NCBI GenBank assembly: GCA_011524805.1
Contig: WTJO01000093.1
Coordinates: 1-15,695 of the forward strand
From: Alphaproteobacteria bacterium
Lineage (GTDB): Bacteria; Pseudomonadota; Alphaproteobacteria; Puniceispirillales; Puniceispirillaceae
Length of the DNA: 15,695 nt
Direction: 5' to 3'
Within the stretch, counting starts at the first letter, position 1, and every line of letters begins with the position of its first letter. This document shows, piece after piece, positions 6,596-13,677 of this stretch. The notes below the pieces were generated by a model that was not told the DNA's origin, ran no database searches, and saw only the letters and a list, made by a program, of their open reading frames with translations. The position numbers and the translations under genes were made by a program.

Positions 6596-7372
6596 ATGAA
6601 TCTGTATTATGAAGATGTTCCTGCAACAGATAATGAAGCCCCGCAATTGCCGCCTCTGCTTCGGTCTGAGGCGATGGAGGCTGGCACAGATGTGCTGGCA
6701 AAGGCCATAAGCAGGGCGGCGGCTGGCGAGGTTGGGCTGGTCTGCTATTCACAGGCCGCCCATGTGCTGGATATGGCCATAACACTTGCCCCCGAAGTGC
6801 CGGCTGCCCGCGCCCAGCAGATGCATTATACCATGATGAATGCTGTTGGTGATGCCATTGGTGCGCTTGCCCCGCCCGAAGTAGGAGTGAGATACAGTTT
6901 TCCGGGCAATATCCTGTTTAATCGTGGTCATGCCGGCATTGTGCGGATGGCGATGGCTCCCACGAACAATCCCGCCAGTGATATTCCTGACTGGCTGGTC
7001 GTATCTGCACAGGTTCGGCTGGCATTTGCAGATACCAACCATGATACCGAATACCGGATGGCCAATACATCACTGGCAGAAGAAGGTGGCGGCTTTATCT
7101 CGCGCACAAGATTGCTTGAATCAAGCTGTCGGCACTTTCTGGTATGGGTGCATCAATGGGAAGAAGAGGGCTTTAGGCCAGTGCATGAAAAATGGCTTAA
7201 CCGGATTGAAGATGACAAGACACTGACCAGCCAGAATGGCGGCCAGATAACATTTGTCGGCATTGATGATGAAGGTGCAGGTCTGCTATCCGAAGGTGGG
7301 GCTGTGCGCGCTATACCGCTAGCAGAGGCATCAGAGCTGTTTGGCAGAGCCGGACTTGCAGAACTGGAATAA
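6596..7372 (+). CDS. Biotin/lipoate protein ligase-like protein, catalytic motif missing
   Basis: A 258-aa protein of the biotin/lipoate-ligase-like (BPL_LplA_LipB) fold family found in alphaproteobacterial formate dehydrogenase clusters. Recognisable parts are LPPLLRSEAM (18-27), LAPEVPAARA (64-73), GALAPPEVGVRYSFPGNILFNRG (89-111), IPDWLVVSAQ, LLESSCRHFLVWVHQWEEEGFRPVHEKW, and a C-terminal SH3-like strand set FVGIDDEGAGLLSEGGAVRAIPL. The place where biotin ligases have the catalytic lysine (KWPND) reads SFPGN here (101-105), and the GRGRxG adenylate loop is not visible. It is therefore unlikely to be a normal biotin ligase. AGAGGA lies 7 nt before the ATG. Its stop codon overlaps the next start by one base (TAATG). 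Binding of a cofactor such as the pterin is a guess. Confidence 0.85.
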   Translation: MNLYYEDVPATDNEAPQLPPLLRSEAMEAGTDVLAKAISRAAAGEVGLVCYSQAAHVLDMAITLAPEVPAARAQQMHYTMMNAVGDAIGALAPPEVGVRYSFPGNILFNRGHAGIVRMAMAPTNNPASDIPDWLVVSAQVRLAFADTNHDTEYRMANTSLAEEGGGFISRTRLLESSCRHFLVWVHQWEEEGFRPVHEKWLNRIEDDKTLTSQNGGQITFVGIDDEGAGLLSEGGAVRAIPLAEASELFGRAGLAELE

Positions 7373-7878
7373 TGCTGATGGCTATGAAACTTGCGCGTAC
7401 TATCCGGTTTGACTCCTCTGATCTGAATATTTTTGACAGCACAGCCGAAGAAGGTGAATGGGCTATCTCTGGCAGTTTCATGTTTGCCGGCATATCAGAA
7501 GATGCGCTGGTGGGTAAAACCAGACAGGCATTTGCAAACGGATTTCTGGGACTGTCCAGCTTTGGCTTTTCAACATTGGTTACAGTAGCTTCGGCCAGTG
7601 AAGAGATATGTGACGAGCTGGTTCAGACACTGGCCAGCCGGTTTGTTGATGATTTTGGTGCGCCATCACATAATGATGCACGGCATGCGGCACAGGAAGA
7701 AATCGACTTTATGGCAGATATCTGCTCTGAACATAAGACAGGCACCTTGCTGAGCATCACCCGCAGCCTGTCAGAACAGGGCATTAAAGAGAGCTTTCGT
7801 TCTATCGCCAAGGCTGATTCATGCGCAGAACAGCAAATCTGGACAATTATTGATGAAGAAGAAGAGAGGCCAAGATGA
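7372..7878 (+). CDS. DUF6505 family protein
   Basis: A 168-aa protein matching what I know as DUF6505. Signature stretches are KLARTIRFDSSDLNIFD (6-22), EEGEWAISGSFMFAG, KTRQAFANGFLGLSSFGFSTLV, and in the second half DDFGAPSHNDARHAAQEEIDFM and HKTGTLLSITRSL. It is soluble, without signal peptide; C-terminus acidic (DEEEERPR). Translation begins by one-base overlap with the ligase-like gene; an in-frame ATG at 7384 (MKLARTIR) fits homolog starts equally well. It overlaps the following gene by 4 nt (ATGA). Such tight coupling implies matched expression of the three proteins. The biochemical role is unknown; the recurring neighbourhood suggests formate dehydrogenase maturation. Confidence 0.85.
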   Translation: MLMAMKLARTIRFDSSDLNIFDSTAEEGEWAISGSFMFAGISEDALVGKTRQAFANGFLGLSSFGFSTLVTVASASEEICDELVQTLASRFVDDFGAPSHNDARHAAQEEIDFMADICSEHKTGTLLSITRSLSEQGIKESFRSIAKADSCAEQQIWTIIDEEEERPR

Positions 7879-8870
7879 CGTTAGCGGCACTTGATTTCTG
7901 GCTGACCTCTGGCTGGCATTTATGTGACAGGGATTCTGAGGGACATTTACTGGCTGGCACTGATTTTATGACAGCCTATTTTCAGCGACCAGAACTTGCG
8001 CTGGTTGAAGAATCCTGTCCGGCTGAAAGGGCGCTTCATGCCAAGCTGACAGAACATCCCTTTGCCGCGGTAACAGAAGATGAGCTATCTGCGATGGCTG
8101 ACCCCGATATTATTGATAATTATCGGGCAGTGCTTCGGCTCAGAGAATTTCTGGGCAGCCACGCCAGCCTCGAATCTGCCTATATGGCCATTGCCGGTGG
8201 TGCCGAAATTTCATTTCCGCCATTATTTGTGAACCAGATTTGTCATATTATTATGCGTGATATCCTGACCCATGAGACAGAGCCGATGCATCTGCGCGCC
8301 GCAGAAATCCTGTTCCGTAGCCAGTCTGTCACAGCAGAAGATGGACGGATTATGGTAGCTGACGAGACAGTCGTGCAGATGCAGGCAGATTCCCAGCGTC
8401 TGGCAGGCGGACAGGACAGACCCGAAGATGTGCAGATTGAGATCCTGACCCGTGAGACACAGGATGCCTATTGGGATAGGTCGGATAATTTTGATACGGC
8501 CATAGATATTGCATTTACCCAGCCCGGCAGTGATGCGCTGGCGCGGGTGCTTGAGAAATGGGTTTATCATTTCCTCAAGATCAAGGTAACAGTCACCCCG
8601 ATGCAGAAAATAGATGATGAAGAATGGTCATGGCATATTGGGCTGGATAGCGATTCTTCCGCTATACTGAATGCGCTATATCATGGCCAGCCTGTGTCAG
8701 AAGATCAGCTGAAACAGATTTTGTGCCTGTTCAGGCTGGAGGCCAAGTCAGGATTTTCAGAACAGATGAAACATAAGCCTGTCTATCTGGCGTTAAGCAT
8801 GAACAAGGCTGGTGTTATTCAGGCAAAGCCTCAAAATCTGCTTGCCAATCTGCCGCTTGCCAACAGCTAG
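7875..8870 (+). CDS. DUF6352 family protein
   Basis: A 331-aa soluble protein recognised as DUF6352. It opens with LDFWLTSGWHLCDRDSEGHLLAG (6-28) and FMTAYFQRPELALVEESCPAERALH, then a helical middle with DPDIIDNYRAVLRLREFL, PPLFVNQICHIIMRDIL and RAAEILFRSQSV. The C-terminal third (about 220-331) contains an AIDIAFTQPGSDALARVLEKWVYHF helix and a beta-rich end. No cofactor motif, membrane segment or signal is visible. It starts inside the end of the DUF6505 gene (ATGA overlap) with AGAGAGG 4 nt upstream. It is the last gene of the plus-strand run and converges on the ferredoxin-like gene after 36 bp. Function unknown; association with formate dehydrogenase is positional. Confidence 0.88.
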   Translation: MTLAALDFWLTSGWHLCDRDSEGHLLAGTDFMTAYFQRPELALVEESCPAERALHAKLTEHPFAAVTEDELSAMADPDIIDNYRAVLRLREFLGSHASLESAYMAIAGGAEISFPPLFVNQICHIIMRDILTHETEPMHLRAAEILFRSQSVTAEDGRIMVADETVVQMQADSQRLAGGQDRPEDVQIEILTRETQDAYWDRSDNFDTAIDIAFTQPGSDALARVLEKWVYHFLKIKVTVTPMQKIDDEEWSWHIGLDSDSSAILNALYHGQPVSEDQLKQILCLFRLEAKSGFSEQMKHKPVYLALSMNKAGVIQAKPQNLLANLPLANS

Positions 8871-8906
8871 CAGCCCTTAGCCAGTCAGTTAATCACCAGA
8901 TAAGGC

Positions 8907-10925
8907 CTAGTTCAGATAATCATCTGTGGTGCGCGGCTTTTTGCGCTCGCCAACATCTGCCATTTTGTCATCATGGCTGAAGATGGCATCTACGCGGCAG
9001 TCTTCGCATAGTTTCAGCATATCCAGTTTGCCAGATTGCTGGAACATGCTATGGCCTGAGAGCCGCTTAATCACAGCTTCAATAGATTTGGTAGTGCCAA
9101 AGGCCTTACCACAGCCATTACAGTGAAATGGTTCATCTTCGATGATCAGTTCGGTCGCCATTGCTGTATCTGCCAGATTAAATTGCGGCACCAGCTTAAT
9201 CACCTTTTCAGGACAGGTCACAGTACAGATACCGCATTGCAGACAGGCATCTTCACGGAACAGCAATTGCGGCGCATCCGGATTATCCTGCAAGGCGCCA
9301 GCAGGGCATGCCCCGACACATGACAGGCAGATAGTGCAGTTATCTGTATCTATATCTACCCGCCCATACGGTGCGCCATCAGGCAGGCTGATCACATCCT
9401 CTTTTGCGTTGTTGGCGGCTGCCAATGCGCGCATCGCCAGTCTGGTAATCGCGCGGGGCGCGCCTAGCGGGACAATTCGTGCAGACGTGTATTTTGCCAG
9501 CTTTGGCTGGGTATTTATCTGATCCGAAATACGTTGTGGGTCAGCGTCATCAAGCATCTGGAATCTGTCTTCGGATTTGATACCAGCCCCTTCCAGCAGG
9601 GCTGATGCAAGCGCAAATTGCTCGGTGATGCAGCCCATATCATCTGGTCTGTTCGGGTTTACCAGCACAATGATACGCTCAAAGCCTGCGGCGACAGCAC
9701 CAACCAGCATATCATGGCCTGTGCGTCCGACACTATGCATTTTATAGGGGATCAGATTGGCAGGCAGGCCGTCACCAAATCGTGATACCATCGCAATCAG
9801 CTCATCTCCATAGCTGGTATCATGTAACAGCAACCACGGCGCTCTAGATGATTTTGTGCCTGCCGCCTGATAGGTGCGGGCCAGCAAATCTATCTGGGCA
9901 AGCTGATCTGAAATAGCCGGAAAATCTGTCTGTGCCGCACCAGATGGGCAGACCGCGCCACACATTCCGCAGCCACCGCAAATACCGCTATCAATCGTAA
10001 CCGAATCGCCAAGGCTGGTGATTGCGCCAGCCGGACAGACATCCAGACATCTGGTACAACCTGTCAGCCCGTTACGGGTATGCGCACATAGCGCATCATC
10101 AAAATTCACATAAAGCGGCTTTTCAAACCCGCCGATCATCTCTGCTGCATCTGCTTCTATCTGCTGGAGTTTCAGCACATCATTGCTATCTGCCCTGAAA
10201 TAGCCATCACGTTTCTGCCAGCCGGTAAATAGCGGCGTACCACCACTAAGATCAATAATCAGGTCACATTCTGTATCTACATTATCTGCACTTGGCGCAA
10301 ATAGCGCTTCATCGCGGCTATGCGGCAGCATCTCGGCAAACTGGTTAATCGTCAGGGTAAAATTGGTGAATGACCCTGATGCTTTGGCGATTACGCCCTG
10401 TGCCACAGCAAAGCCATAGGCATCAGGCAGAATATCTGCATCATCGGGATTAAGCATCACTGTAACCCCTAATGCGCCGCTTAATTTCTGGCCAAGTTCC
10501 AGCCCTGCGGCACCGCCTCCGTAAATCAGGCATCTGCCGTGAGAGGTAAGTGACAGTAATTTTACCTCTGGCGGTTCAGCATCTGCATGGGCAATCAGCG
10601 CTGCCATTTTTGCTGATGCTGATGCTTTATCTGTTGTCCAGCCTGCCTGCTCGCGAATATTGACAGTCACAGGCTCGGCGCTGTTCTGCTCTTCGGCAAG
10701 GGCTGAAAATAGCGCCTGATATTGCGTACAGGCAATGGTGACAGGCTGGCTATTCTGGGCAAGATGCTCTGTTACAATATCCTGCTGTTCTGTGCATAGG
10801 CTGTGATGTACAGCCAGAGGCGTATCATAGCCAAGCGCATCCGAAATGGCCTTGGCATCTATATTCATTGAATTGCCACAACTACATAAAAGATGGCGCG
10901 GAGCCGATTGGTTTTTTTCTGACAT
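8907..10925 (-). CDS. Multi-cluster 4Fe-4S ferredoxin-like protein
   Basis: A 672-aa cytoplasmic Fe-S protein. The N-terminal third has LLCSCGNSM (12-20), a later Cys44 and Cys66, and a Rossmann-like IYGGGAAGLELGQKL (134-148) recalling HdrA-type flavoproteins. First ferredoxin pair: C280/C290/C293/C297 and C316/C319/C322/C326. The middle (363-425) has a WLLLHDTSYGDE...PYKMHSVGRTGHD...FERIIVLVNP layout reminiscent of the MvhD/FlpD hydrogenase-linked domain. Second pair: C530/C533/C536/C540 and C561/C564/C567/C571, both CxxCxxCxxxCP. A final knuckle uses C602/C605 and C640/C643. That allows four [4Fe-4S] clusters plus a probable metal site. It lies on the opposite strand within the island. It may relay electrons or act in assembly; neither is shown. 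Confidence 0.88.
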   Translation of the reverse strand: MSEKNQSAPRHLLCSCGNSMNIDAKAISDALGYDTPLAVHHSLCTEQQDIVTEHLAQNSQPVTIACTQYQALFSALAEEQNSAEPVTVNIREQAGWTTDKASASAKMAALIAHADAEPPEVKLLSLTSHGRCLIYGGGAAGLELGQKLSGALGVTVMLNPDDADILPDAYGFAVAQGVIAKASGSFTNFTLTINQFAEMLPHSRDEALFAPSADNVDTECDLIIDLSGGTPLFTGWQKRDGYFRADSNDVLKLQQIEADAAEMIGGFEKPLYVNFDDALCAHTRNGLTGCTRCLDVCPAGAITSLGDSVTIDSGICGGCGMCGAVCPSGAAQTDFPAISDQLAQIDLLARTYQAAGTKSSRAPWLLLHDTSYGDELIAMVSRFGDGLPANLIPYKMHSVGRTGHDMLVGAVAAGFERIIVLVNPNRPDDMGCITEQFALASALLEGAGIKSEDRFQMLDDADPQRISDQINTQPKLAKYTSARIVPLGAPRAITRLAMRALAAANNAKEDVISLPDGAPYGRVDIDTDNCTICLSCVGACPAGALQDNPDAPQLLFREDACLQCGICTVTCPEKVIKLVPQFNLADTAMATELIIEDEPFHCNGCGKAFGTTKSIEAVIKRLSGHSMFQQSGKLDMLKLCEDCRVDAIFSHDDKMADVGERKKPRTTDDYLN

Positions 10926-11075
10926 TGTTTTATTCGCCTGTTATTTCCTGACTGTTAATGTATATGGCAAATGTGAAAAAGCCATAGCATTTGTGAAAAA
11001 AGGACTGGAAGCAAATATAAGATCGGACTAGCGTGGGGGATATTGTAGACGATTTTGCTTCTGGCAGGGATAGCA
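10926..11075. promoter_or_regulatory. Divergent intergenic region with 20-bp-spaced repeats
   Basis: Between the ferredoxin-like gene and the DUF3305 gene. TGTGAAAAA occurs at 10972-10980 and 10992-11000, exactly 20 bp apart (about two helical turns). Overlapping inverted repeats accompany them: TATGGC (10963-10968) with GCCATA (10981-10986), and CAAATG (10968-10973) with CATTTG (10988-10993). This arrangement looks like a tandem regulator site controlling one or both genes. A possible plus-strand -10 is TATAAG at 11016-11021. The regulator is unknown. Confidence 0.5.
11066..11070 (+). promoter_or_regulatory. Ribosome binding site that decides the DUF3305 start
   Basis: AGGGA followed by a 5-nt spacer and ATG at 11076. 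The reading frame is open back to a TTG at 11055, but that codon has no comparable site, so the ATG is taken as the start. Confidence 0.65.
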
Positions 11076-11648
11076 ATGGATAGACATATTCTATATGGCG
11101 TACGGGTCATCTGTGAGAAACAGCCGGTAGATAATCCATGGATTGATCATAGGTGGGTCATTCATGATTTACTGCCCCAGAAATGGCAGGCGGGGGATGG
11201 TGCTGTACCGCTTGGCTATGTGCCGCTAATGCCGCTTCATAATGCACAGGCAGACGATGGGGATGGAACGCTTTTTATGGCAGACATCCAGATAGATTTA
11301 CATCATGCCGAAGCAGAGGCCTATGCCGAAAATCTGCAATCATCCGACCCGTCAATCTATATTGTCCTCAGACCCTCTGCAGATGAAGATGATGAAGATG
11401 ACGCCGTCTCAGAGATGATGCTTGTCGAGGTCAGCCTGTCACCCTACACGATTCAGGATTATGAAGATTGTGGCGAAGATCAGGTGGTCAAATTACCGCT
11501 GGCTGGCCCGATGGCAGAACTGGCAACAGAATTTGTTGAAACCTATTTCAAGCCTGAAAAATTCGTCAAGCGTAAGCGCGATAAGGCCAGAATTGACGAG
11601 CTTGAGATACGGGGCGGCGATAGCCGTGTGAAACGAACCTATCAGTAG
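11076..11648 (+). CDS. DUF3305 family protein
   Basis: A 190-aa soluble protein of the DUF3305 family, which accompanies formate dehydrogenase and DUF3306 genes in alphaproteobacteria. The N-terminal YGVRVICEKQPVDNPWIDHRW pattern (V-E/K-x-P...NPW-DH-W) is diagnostic. The middle has LFMADIQIDLHHAEAEAYAENL and SIYIVLRP, then an acidic run DEDDEDD. VEVSLSPYTIQDYEDCGEDQVVKLPLAGPM follows, and the C-terminus is basic (KFVKRKRDKAR). No signal peptide or cofactor motif is present. It is first in a run of five plus-strand genes ending in the formate dehydrogenase catalytic subunit, 55 bp ahead of DUF3306. Biochemical role not known to me; an assembly factor is the usual guess. Confidence 0.88.
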   Translation: MDRHILYGVRVICEKQPVDNPWIDHRWVIHDLLPQKWQAGDGAVPLGYVPLMPLHNAQADDGDGTLFMADIQIDLHHAEAEAYAENLQSSDPSIYIVLRPSADEDDEDDAVSEMMLVEVSLSPYTIQDYEDCGEDQVVKLPLAGPMAELATEFVETYFKPEKFVKRKRDKARIDELEIRGGDSRVKRTYQ

Positions 11649-11703
11649 CCACGTCACCGGACAACGCCTACAGAAAACGCCTCACATATGACAGAACAGA
11701 AAT

Positions 11704-12522
11704 ATGAGTAGAAAAGACCAGACCCAGCATCCTGATGACGAAGACCAGCCCTTTCTGTCGCGCTGGTCACGGCGAAAGGCGTCTTCGCGTGAGGCAACTC
11801 AGCCCACCATAGATGACGGGCAGGAAGATATTACTGATGCAGCACAGGCTGATGAACCGTCGCTTATACTGGAAGAAACTGAAGATGAGCAGGCGCTGTC
11901 TGATGATGCGCTATGTGAGCGCTATGAGCTGATGCATCCTGATAAATGCGAGACACCAGAACAGCTGGATGGCTATTTCTCGCGTCCTCTGCCAGACAGG
12001 ATAAGACAGCTGGCCATGCGCCGGCTATGGCGTATCAACCCGTTATTCCGATTTGCTGACGAGATGGTTGAATATGGCGAGGATTATACTGATGCCGCTA
12101 CTGTTATACCAGATATGAAAACAGCCTATCAGGTAGGGAAAGGCTATTTTGACAAGCTGTTTCTTGATAAGGATGAAGATAGCGAAGCAGTGCCTGAACA
12201 GACGCTGGATGTGACATATAATGAAGCAGATGAGCCAGCCGATGAGACCGTTGAGGTGGCGAGCTCGGATGATTCGCATGACAAGGCTGACAAAACACCG
12301 TCCGAACCACAGCAGCTAGCTCCTCCGGATCGGAAAGACCACAGAATCACTGCCTCTGAGCAGATAGTACAGCCGCAAACAGAAAATCACGCGCCGTTCA
12401 CACAGGCTAGTTCTGATGGGCAGGCTGCCTCCCCCCAGAACCACCAGCCAGATGATATCGCCTTGGCAGACACACTGCCCAAGCCGCAACCACGGCGTAT
12501 GGTGTTTGTACGAAAAAAATAA
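11704..12522 (+). CDS. DUF3306 family protein
   Basis: A 272-aa protein of the DUF3306 family. The conserved parts are FLSRWSRRK (17-25), the short region LPDRIRQLAMRRLWRINPLFRFADEMVEYGEDYTD (about 95-129), and little else. The rest is acidic, low in hydrophobic residues and probably disordered: residues 30-75 and again about 155-260 are rich in D, E, P, Q and S. The extreme C-terminus is basic (PRRMVFVRKK). It is longer than typical members because of the C-terminal tail. A short open frame (ATG at 11687) ends across its start codon. No strong ribosome binding site is visible. Partner of DUF3305 by conserved adjacency; function unknown. Confidence 0.85.
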   Translation: MSRKDQTQHPDDEDQPFLSRWSRRKASSREATQPTIDDGQEDITDAAQADEPSLILEETEDEQALSDDALCERYELMHPDKCETPEQLDGYFSRPLPDRIRQLAMRRLWRINPLFRFADEMVEYGEDYTDAATVIPDMKTAYQVGKGYFDKLFLDKDEDSEAVPEQTLDVTYNEADEPADETVEVASSDDSHDKADKTPSEPQQLAPPDRKDHRITASEQIVQPQTENHAPFTQASSDGQAASPQNHQPDDIALADTLPKPQPRRMVFVRKK

Positions 12523-12742
12523 ATAAACATCGTAAAAACAGAAACATAGCCTAGGCGCGTCTGGCTATGGCAGAGGCATCGGACTGCGATTTACAGCATG
12601 GCAGGACTGGCCGGCCCAATATTGATGATACTTTTTAAGAACTTTCTAATACGAAACATATAAGGCGATCTTTTCCGGATGGTGGATGGTTAGGGCTTTA
12701 CTTGGACAGGGTTAACAGGTTTACTTTTATTTGGGGGTAGTA
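12523..12742. promoter_or_regulatory. Intergenic region upstream of the chaperone-fdh genes
   Basis: About 220 bp without an ORF. It holds a perfect stem CATAGCC/GGCTATG (12545-12551 and 12563-12569, 11-nt loop). Two perfect 8-bp palindromes lie side by side, GGCCGGCC (12609-12616) and CAATATTG (12617-12624). TTTACTT is repeated 23 bp apart (12697-12703 and 12720-12726). No T run follows the stem on the plus strand. The length and the dyads suggest the main promoter of the chaperone, Tat-protein and dehydrogenase genes lies here, but I cannot place a convincing -35/-10. Confidence 0.45.
12733..12737 (+). promoter_or_regulatory. G-rich ribosome binding site that decides a TTG start
   Basis: GGGGG, then five bases, then TTG at 12743. 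The reading frame extends back to a TTG at 12731, but that start would place the site inside the gene and leave no good site upstream. Confidence 0.5.
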
Positions 12743-13357
12743 TTGAACGTGAACACCAGTCCAAATAATAGTCTTGCAGACGAAGATATTCTCCGCGCCA
12801 ACATGTATGCATTTTTGGCGGGGCTTTTGCGTGCTGAGCCAAATAAAGAGCTGATTGCGTCTGTCGCCGAACTGTCAGGGGACGATACGCCTATTGGCAA
12901 GGCTAGTGCGACTTTGTCATACCTTGCGCAGGAAATGGCGCTTGAAAAAATCAGAGCAGAATATGTAGATGTGTTTATCGGCGTAGGCCGTGGCGAATTA
13001 TTGCCCTATTGCTCTTACTACCTCACAGGATTTCTTAATGAAAAGCCGCTTGCTAACCTGCGTAAAGATATGGCGCAGATAGGCATGGCGCGCGCCGATG
13101 ATGTGAAAGATCCCGAAGATCATATTGCCAGCCTGTGCGATATGATGGCTGGTCTTATCACAGGTGCTTTCGGACGCCCCTTCAGCGTCTCAGAGCAGGC
13201 GAATTTCTTCAATAAACATCTGGCGCCGTGGGCAGGGTTGTTTTTCTCTGACCTAGAGGCCGCCAAGACAGCCGTTTTTTATGCACCTGTCGGCACGATG
13301 GGGCGCATATTCATGGATATTGAAAGCCAGGCTTTCAGTATGAGCGGGTCAGAGTAG
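12743..13357 (+). CDS. TorD-family molecular chaperone
   Basis: A 204-aa all-helical cytoplasmic chaperone of the TorD/DmsD family, which binds the twin-arginine signal of molybdo/tungsto-enzymes and holds them until the cofactor is inserted. The signature runs EYVDVFIGVGRGELLPYCSYYLTGFLNEKPLANLR (about residues 73-107), then PEDHIASLCDMMAGLI (124-139), where the E-P-D-H element is the family hallmark. Start codons are all non-ATG: TTG at 12743 is preferred for its GGGGG site; GTG at 12749 and TTG at 12731 are alternatives. It lies just upstream of two genes with twin-arginine signals, so FdhA is the expected client. A perfect palindrome (13321-13337) sits inside its 3' end. Confidence 0.9.
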   Translation: MNVNTSPNNSLADEDILRANMYAFLAGLLRAEPNKELIASVAELSGDDTPIGKASATLSYLAQEMALEKIRAEYVDVFIGVGRGELLPYCSYYLTGFLNEKPLANLRKDMAQIGMARADDVKDPEDHIASLCDMMAGLITGAFGRPFSVSEQANFFNKHLAPWAGLFFSDLEAAKTAVFYAPVGTMGRIFMDIESQAFSMSGSE

Positions 13358-13371
13358 CGAGACGCCTCTGG

Positions 13372-13399
13372 CCTAAAACAGACCAAGCCTGTCTTTAGG
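13372..13399 (+). other. Stem-loop between chaperone and Tat-protein genes
   Basis: CCTAAAACAG (13372-13381) pairs with CTGT-c-TTTAGG (13389-13399): ten pairs with one bulged C and a 7-nt loop. It is not followed by a T run, so it is not a typical terminator. Position 15 bp after the chaperone stop suggests an RNA stability or processing element that allows different levels of the downstream genes. Confidence 0.5.
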
Positions 13400-13431
13400 G
13401 GCAGGTAAGGTAAATTTTGGAGGAAATGCAA

Positions 13432-13623
13432 ATGGAAACCAAAAAAACAGAAGCAGAGCAGACGGGTCGCCGTGACTTCCTGAAGCTGTCAGCACTTGGT
13501 GCGGCGGCAGGGGCAGTAGCAGCTAGCTCAACTGCGCACGCTTCAGATAAAAGTGAGGTTTCATCTGGTGATTATCAGGAAACCGAACATGTAAAGGCGT
13601 TCTATCAGCTTGCCCGCTTCTAG
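13432..13623 (+). CDS. Formate dehydrogenase region Tat-signal protein (TIGR02811-like)
   Basis: A 63-aa protein consisting of a twin-arginine signal and a short tail. GRRDFLKLSALGAAAGAVAASS (12-33) is the Tat motif and hydrophobic region; cleavage after AHA (35-37) would leave about 26 residues ending in HVKAFYQLARF. This matches the small proteins found just before formate dehydrogenase catalytic genes in many proteobacteria. The frame is open to a TTG at 13417, but GGAGG at 13419-13423 places the real start at the ATG at 13432, 8 nt away. It lies 54 bp before fdhA. It may be a tiny subunit or anchor peptide of the exported enzyme; no function is established to my knowledge. Confidence 0.88.
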   Translation: METKKTEAEQTGRRDFLKLSALGAAAGAVAASSTAHASDKSEVSSGDYQETEHVKAFYQLARF

Positions 13624-13665
13624 TATTAAGGGACTGGTTGGTTAGGATTTAATGTCAATTTCTCG

Positions 13666-13672
13666 AAGGAGG
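13666..13672 (+). promoter_or_regulatory. Strong ribosome binding site of fdhA
   Basis: AAGGAGG, 5 nt before the ATG at 13678. It is the best Shine-Dalgarno match in the window and suggests high translation of the catalytic subunit relative to its chaperone, which starts at TTG. Confidence 0.75.
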
Positions 13673-13677
13673 ATACT

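Noticed and set aside
6444..6785. A 113-aa minus-strand frame across the Mrp/ligase-like junction
   Set aside because: Proline- and cysteine-rich shadow of two real plus-strand genes; no start signal.
8871..8906. Possible bidirectional terminator between the convergent DUF6352 and ferredoxin-like genes
   Set aside because: Only an imperfect CCTTA/TAAGG pairing with a long loop and no T run; not enough to call.
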